A stretch of DNA of 59,989 nt. It comes from Fusicatenibacter sp. GTDB taxonomy: Bacteria > Bacillota > Clostridia > Lachnospirales > Lachnospiraceae. Every line of letters begins with the position of its first letter. Position 1 is the first letter of the stretch. The notes beneath the pieces were generated by a model. It was not told the DNA's origin, searched no databases, and saw only the letters and a list, made by a program, of their open reading frames with translations. The DNA lies in contig JAGHIA010000083.1 of assembly GCA_017887445.1 (NCBI GenBank), positions 1 to 59,989 on the forward strand, read 5' to 3'. This document shows, piece by piece, positions 57,367 through 59,989 of this stretch. The position numbers and the translations under genes are program-made.

Positions 57367-57530
57367 TAGAGTGTGTTTGAAAATTCATTCCTGCAATCTG
57401 CACGCCCCACTTTGCGGGGAATTTGCCCCAAAATCAGTCAGCGTAGCCCGCTACGCCTCCCGATTTTGGAACAAATTCCCCGCAAACTGTGACGCACATC
57501 TTGCAGAAAGCAATTTTCAAACACACTCTA
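57367..57530. repeat. Dispersed hairpin, family H, longest copy
   Basis: Outer arms TAGAGTGTGTTTGAAAATT (57367-57385) and AATTTTCAAACACACTCTA (57512-57530) are perfect, and complementarity continues inward with GGGGAATTTG and CAAATTCCCC and CCAAAAT-type pairs. The interior GCACGCCCCACTTTGCGG is shared with the 34-bp minisatellite unit at 3121-3345. It lies upstream of the WbaP-like gene. Confidence 0.88.
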
Positions 57531-57548
57531 GGAATCTCCTCGGTTTTT

Positions 57549-57576
57549 GCAACAGTTCAGCCAGCTGAACTATTAC
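57549..57576. repeat. Solo end palindrome of the type A/B families
   Basis: GCAACAGTTCAGCC and AGCTGAACTATTAC. The rest of 57577-57683 is AT-rich, without a gene. Confidence 0.6.
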
Positions 57577-57683
57577 CGGTTTTTCTCTTTTCCCATTACT
57601 ATACAATATCTTCCCAAAAAGAGCAACCTAATATTTCTTTACGATGTTTGAATTTTGTAATATTTTATAATATTTTGTAACAT

Positions 57684-58652
57684 TTATCGGGCAAACCGTC
57701 GGAAAACATTCAGAAAAAGTTCCCACTGGATCACAAGATAATTCCACAGACGCCCCGGCCGGAACCTGATTTTTTTTCCGCGGTTTTCCTTTTTCCTGCT
57801 GATAGAAAAGCCGTTTTTGATCCCTGCCGCATACTCCCTGCCGTAGCCTTTGGACGCGAAAAACACAAGCTTTGCCAGAAATCCCAGGGCCAGGAACGGC
57901 AGATTGAAAAGGATCTGCAGAAACGGCATATTCTTGTAGATCAGATAAATATTGTTCCTGGAGGAATAACGGATCTTAAACAGATTGTATCTGGAGCCGC
58001 TGGTGCCGCTGCCCACATGGAACACCCGCGCCTTGGGCAGAAACCAGTTTTCATAGCCGAGGATCCGCGCCCGGTAGCCGATATCCAGGTCTTCCAGATA
58101 GGCGAAATGCTCCTCGTCGAACAGGCCCGTCTTTTCCAGCACACTGCGCCGGTAAATGGCCGCTCCGGCACAGGCGGCGAACACCTTCTGCTCCCGGCCG
58201 TATCCGGCCTCCGGCTTTCCTTTGCCTCTGGCGAAGGCCCAGCCGAGCATATTATAGTAATTCCCTGCGTCGTCGATTTTATCACGCTCCTGCCAGGAAA
58301 GCATCTTTGCCCCGCAGGAAAATGCCTTCGGATGGCGGCGGATCCCCTGCAGCAGCTCCTCCACGAAGGTTTCCTCCGCCTGGGTATCGTTGTTCAGCAA
58401 GATCACATAAGGTTCCCCGGAGCGCCGGATCCCCTCGTTGACCGCCCGGCTGAAGCCGTAATTCTGGTCCAGCTGGATCCACCGGACCTTTGGAAAACGC
58501 TCTGCCACAAAGCTTCTGCTCTGGTCCGTGGAGCCGTTATCCACCAGATATACGGTAAACTCCCGGAAACTCTGCCTTTCCAGAGACGAAAGACATGTCT
58601 CCAGATACTGCATCCCATTGTAATTGGGGATGACCACTGCTACTTCTTTCAT
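57684..58652 (-). CDS. Family 2 glycosyltransferase (WcaA/rhamnosyltransferase-like)
   Basis: A 322-residue GT-A transferase. N-terminus MKEVAVVIPNYNGMQYLETC, VDNGSTDQS and the acidic motif LLNNDTQAE; an acceptor region with AGAAIYRRSVLEKTGLFDEEHFAYLEDLDIGY-like motifs; the C-terminus has a hydrophobic patch (PFLQILFNLPFLALGFLA) for membrane association. The start at 58652 has GGGAG 7 nt upstream; the longer frame would add 28 residues without a site. It follows the partial glycosyltransferase gene and belongs to the same surface polysaccharide cluster. Confidence 0.9.
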   Translation of the reverse strand: MKEVAVVIPNYNGMQYLETCLSSLERQSFREFTVYLVDNGSTDQSRSFVAERFPKVRWIQLDQNYGFSRAVNEGIRRSGEPYVILLNNDTQAEETFVEELLQGIRRHPKAFSCGAKMLSWQERDKIDDAGNYYNMLGWAFARGKGKPEAGYGREQKVFAACAGAAIYRRSVLEKTGLFDEEHFAYLEDLDIGYRARILGYENWFLPKARVFHVGSGTSGSRYNLFKIRYSSRNNIYLIYKNMPFLQILFNLPFLALGFLAKLVFFASKGYGREYAAGIKNGFSISRKKENRGKKIRFRPGRLWNYLVIQWELFLNVFRRFAR

Positions 58653-58708
58653 TCCAATACTCCCTTGTCCGCAGCGATCCAGCCAGCTGAACAGCTGAAT
58701 GGCCGCCC

Positions 58709-59989
58709 TTATTTTCCTCTTAGAGAATAATTCCATTTGGAGAGCGTCAGGTTGGGATTGTAGTTGGGATCCCCCTCCTTCAGCAGACGGATCCAGCGGG
58801 TCCGCATAAACTCAATCTCCTGCTGGAAACGGCGCACTTTCTCCTGGTTGTCCTCGGCGCCTCTGGACTTGGACTCGTAGTGGTACATTTCCACATGGGG
58901 GTCGTACACCACCAGCCACCCCTGCTCCACCGTGCGCAGACACAGGTCCACATCGTTGAACGCCACCGCAAGCGCTTCCTCAAAGCCGCCGGTTTTCTCA
59001 AAGGCTTTGGCCTTCATCATCATACAGGCCGCCGTCACCGCACTGTAGTCCATCTGAAGGGACGCCTTGTGCAGGTAGCCGCTCTTTGCCCGGGCAAGTC
59101 CCAGGAACGCATGGCCGGCGATGCCGCCAATGCCGATGACGATCCCCGCGTGCTGCACCGTGTCGTCAGGATAATACAGTTTCGCGCCGACGATTCCCAC
59201 CTCCGGCCGCTGACAGTTGCCAAGCAGCTGCTCGATCCAGTCCGGCGTAATCACCGAAATGTCATTGTTCAGAAACAGCAGGTACTCGCCTTTGGCCTCA
59301 CGGGCGCCAAAATTGTTGATGGCGGAATAATTGAAAGTCTTTCCGGGATAGTTCAGCACCCGGATCCTGGAATCCTTCTCCAGTTCCCGGTAGCACGCGA
59401 AGGTCTCTGGCTGTTCACTGTTGTTCTCTATGATCAGGATCTCAAAATTTTTCCAGGTGCTATGCTCCAGCACCGAGCGGATACACTGCAAAAGCGTCTC
59501 TTTCTGATCCTTGTTGGGAATCAGGATGGACACCAGCGGCTCTCCCTGCACCGGATAACGCACGTCATAAAATCCGTGGTCGGCCCGCAGAGAAACCTCT
59601 CCCTTCGTCCCGGTCCGGGCCAGATGCTCCTCAATGGCCCGCTTTCCCGCCTCATAGGCATACATTTTGCTGGCCGGATTGTCCGCGGTGGACGCGCTGT
59701 GTACCCGCCAGTGATACAGGATTCTCGGAATATGAGCAATCTTTTCCGCCTGCTCCGTGCAGCGGAAAATAAAATCGTAATCCTGCGCACCGTTAAATTC
59801 CGGACGGAATCCTCCCACCGCCAGGGCGATGGTACGGCGCGCCACGAAAAAATGACAGATATAATTGTTGGAACGGAGCAGATCCAGATTAAAGTCCGGC
59901 TTCAGATGCGGCTGGAAATGCTCCGACAGATCTGTGGTTACCTTGTCCTCGTCGGTGTAGAACACATCGATCGCAGGGTCCTGCTCCAG
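58709..59989 (-). CDS. Two-domain family 2 glycosyltransferase, 5' end cut by the window
   Basis: The visible 426 residues include the end of a first GT2 domain (FYTDEDKV, GGFRPEFNGAQDYDFIFR) and a full second domain (VSILIPNKDQKETLLQCIRS, LFLNNDISVITPDW, GAKLYYPDDTVQHAGIVIG, and VAFNDVDLCLR). The frame is open to the window end with LEQDPAID before the GTG at 59965, so the true start lies outside. Such tandem-domain enzymes build rhamnan- or galactan-like surface polymers. It is followed by another glycosyltransferase 56 bp downstream. Confidence 0.9.
   Translation of the reverse strand: MEQDPAIDVFYTDEDKVTTDLSEHFQPHLKPDFNLDLLRSNNYICHFFVARRTIALAVGGFRPEFNGAQDYDFIFRCTEQAEKIAHIPRILYHWRVHSASTADNPASKMYAYEAGKRAIEEHLARTGTKGEVSLRADHGFYDVRYPVQGEPLVSILIPNKDQKETLLQCIRSVLEHSTWKNFEILIIENNSEQPETFACYRELEKDSRIRVLNYPGKTFNYSAINNFGAREAKGEYLLFLNNDISVITPDWIEQLLGNCQRPEVGIVGAKLYYPDDTVQHAGIVIGIGGIAGHAFLGLARAKSGYLHKASLQMDYSAVTAACMMMKAKAFEKTGGFEEALAVAFNDVDLCLRTVEQGWLVVYDPHVEMYHYESKSRGAEDNQEKVRRFQQEIEFMRTRWIRLLKEGDPNYNPNLTLSKWNYSLRGK

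Overview
The window comes from a gut-type anaerobic Firmicute, most likely a member of the Lachnospiraceae (Clostridia). The evidence is strong AGGAGG-type ribosome binding sites, a clostridial [FeFe] hydrogenase, a pyrophosphate-type phosphofructokinase together with pyruvate phosphate dikinase, sortase-assembled pili run by a BTAD regulator, and a mosaic of GC-rich core genes with AT-richer accessory modules. Nearly all core genes lie on the minus strand. All assignments are from reading motifs and gene layout; no database search was run.

Layout: 397-4883 is an unusual operon of a monomeric [FeFe] hydrogenase, a lipoprotein substrate-binding protein and a fused permease-ATPase. It is bracketed by two copies of a long palindromic element. 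5398-8097 holds a DinJ/YafQ-type toxin-antitoxin pair and a stand-alone AAA/PD-(D/E)XK protein. 8109-10193 is an archaeal-type aspartyl-tRNA synthetase gene behind what looks like a leader-peptide attenuator (promoter, 16-residue Asn/Asp-rich ORF, hairpins, intrinsic terminator). 10284-24417 is a large pilus/surface operon with a backbone pilin, a 1758-residue LPETGG adhesin, a class C sortase, a dedicated signal peptidase and several small secreted proteins. Upstream lie a BTAD regulator, a 544-bp segment bounded by 26-bp inverted repeats with a consensus-like promoter inside, and a tyrosine recombinase. I read this as a phase-variation switch, caught here in the OFF orientation.

27492-46804 is mostly housekeeping: a DUF975/CmpB-type membrane protein, ppdK, PPi-type pfk, uppP, carAB, tRNA-Leu(CAG), an LspA-like protein, a zinc-ribbon protein and a ClpX-like ATPase. 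It is interrupted by an AAA/DUF4143 ATPase and by an XRE - ImmA/IrrE - PIN triad that looks like a toxin-antitoxin or defence module. 47345-49259 is an AbiL/RloAB-type defence pair between two direct copies of a hairpin repeat. 49707-59989 is envelope biology: an HtrA protease, glmS, an LCP ligase, a polyprenyl-phosphate sugar transferase and three glycosyltransferases, the last cut by the window edge.

The intergenic spaces are rich in dispersed palindromes. At least five families recur: long palindromes L1-L3, the GAGTGTGTTTGAAAA hairpins (H), ~135-bp type A and ~140-bp type B elements sharing a GTAACAGTTCAGC-like end, and the CCCCGGCAGCG hairpin (R). Several genes also carry minisatellites in or just before their coding sequence (18-, 30-, 34- and 54-bp units, plus an Asn/Ser codon tract).
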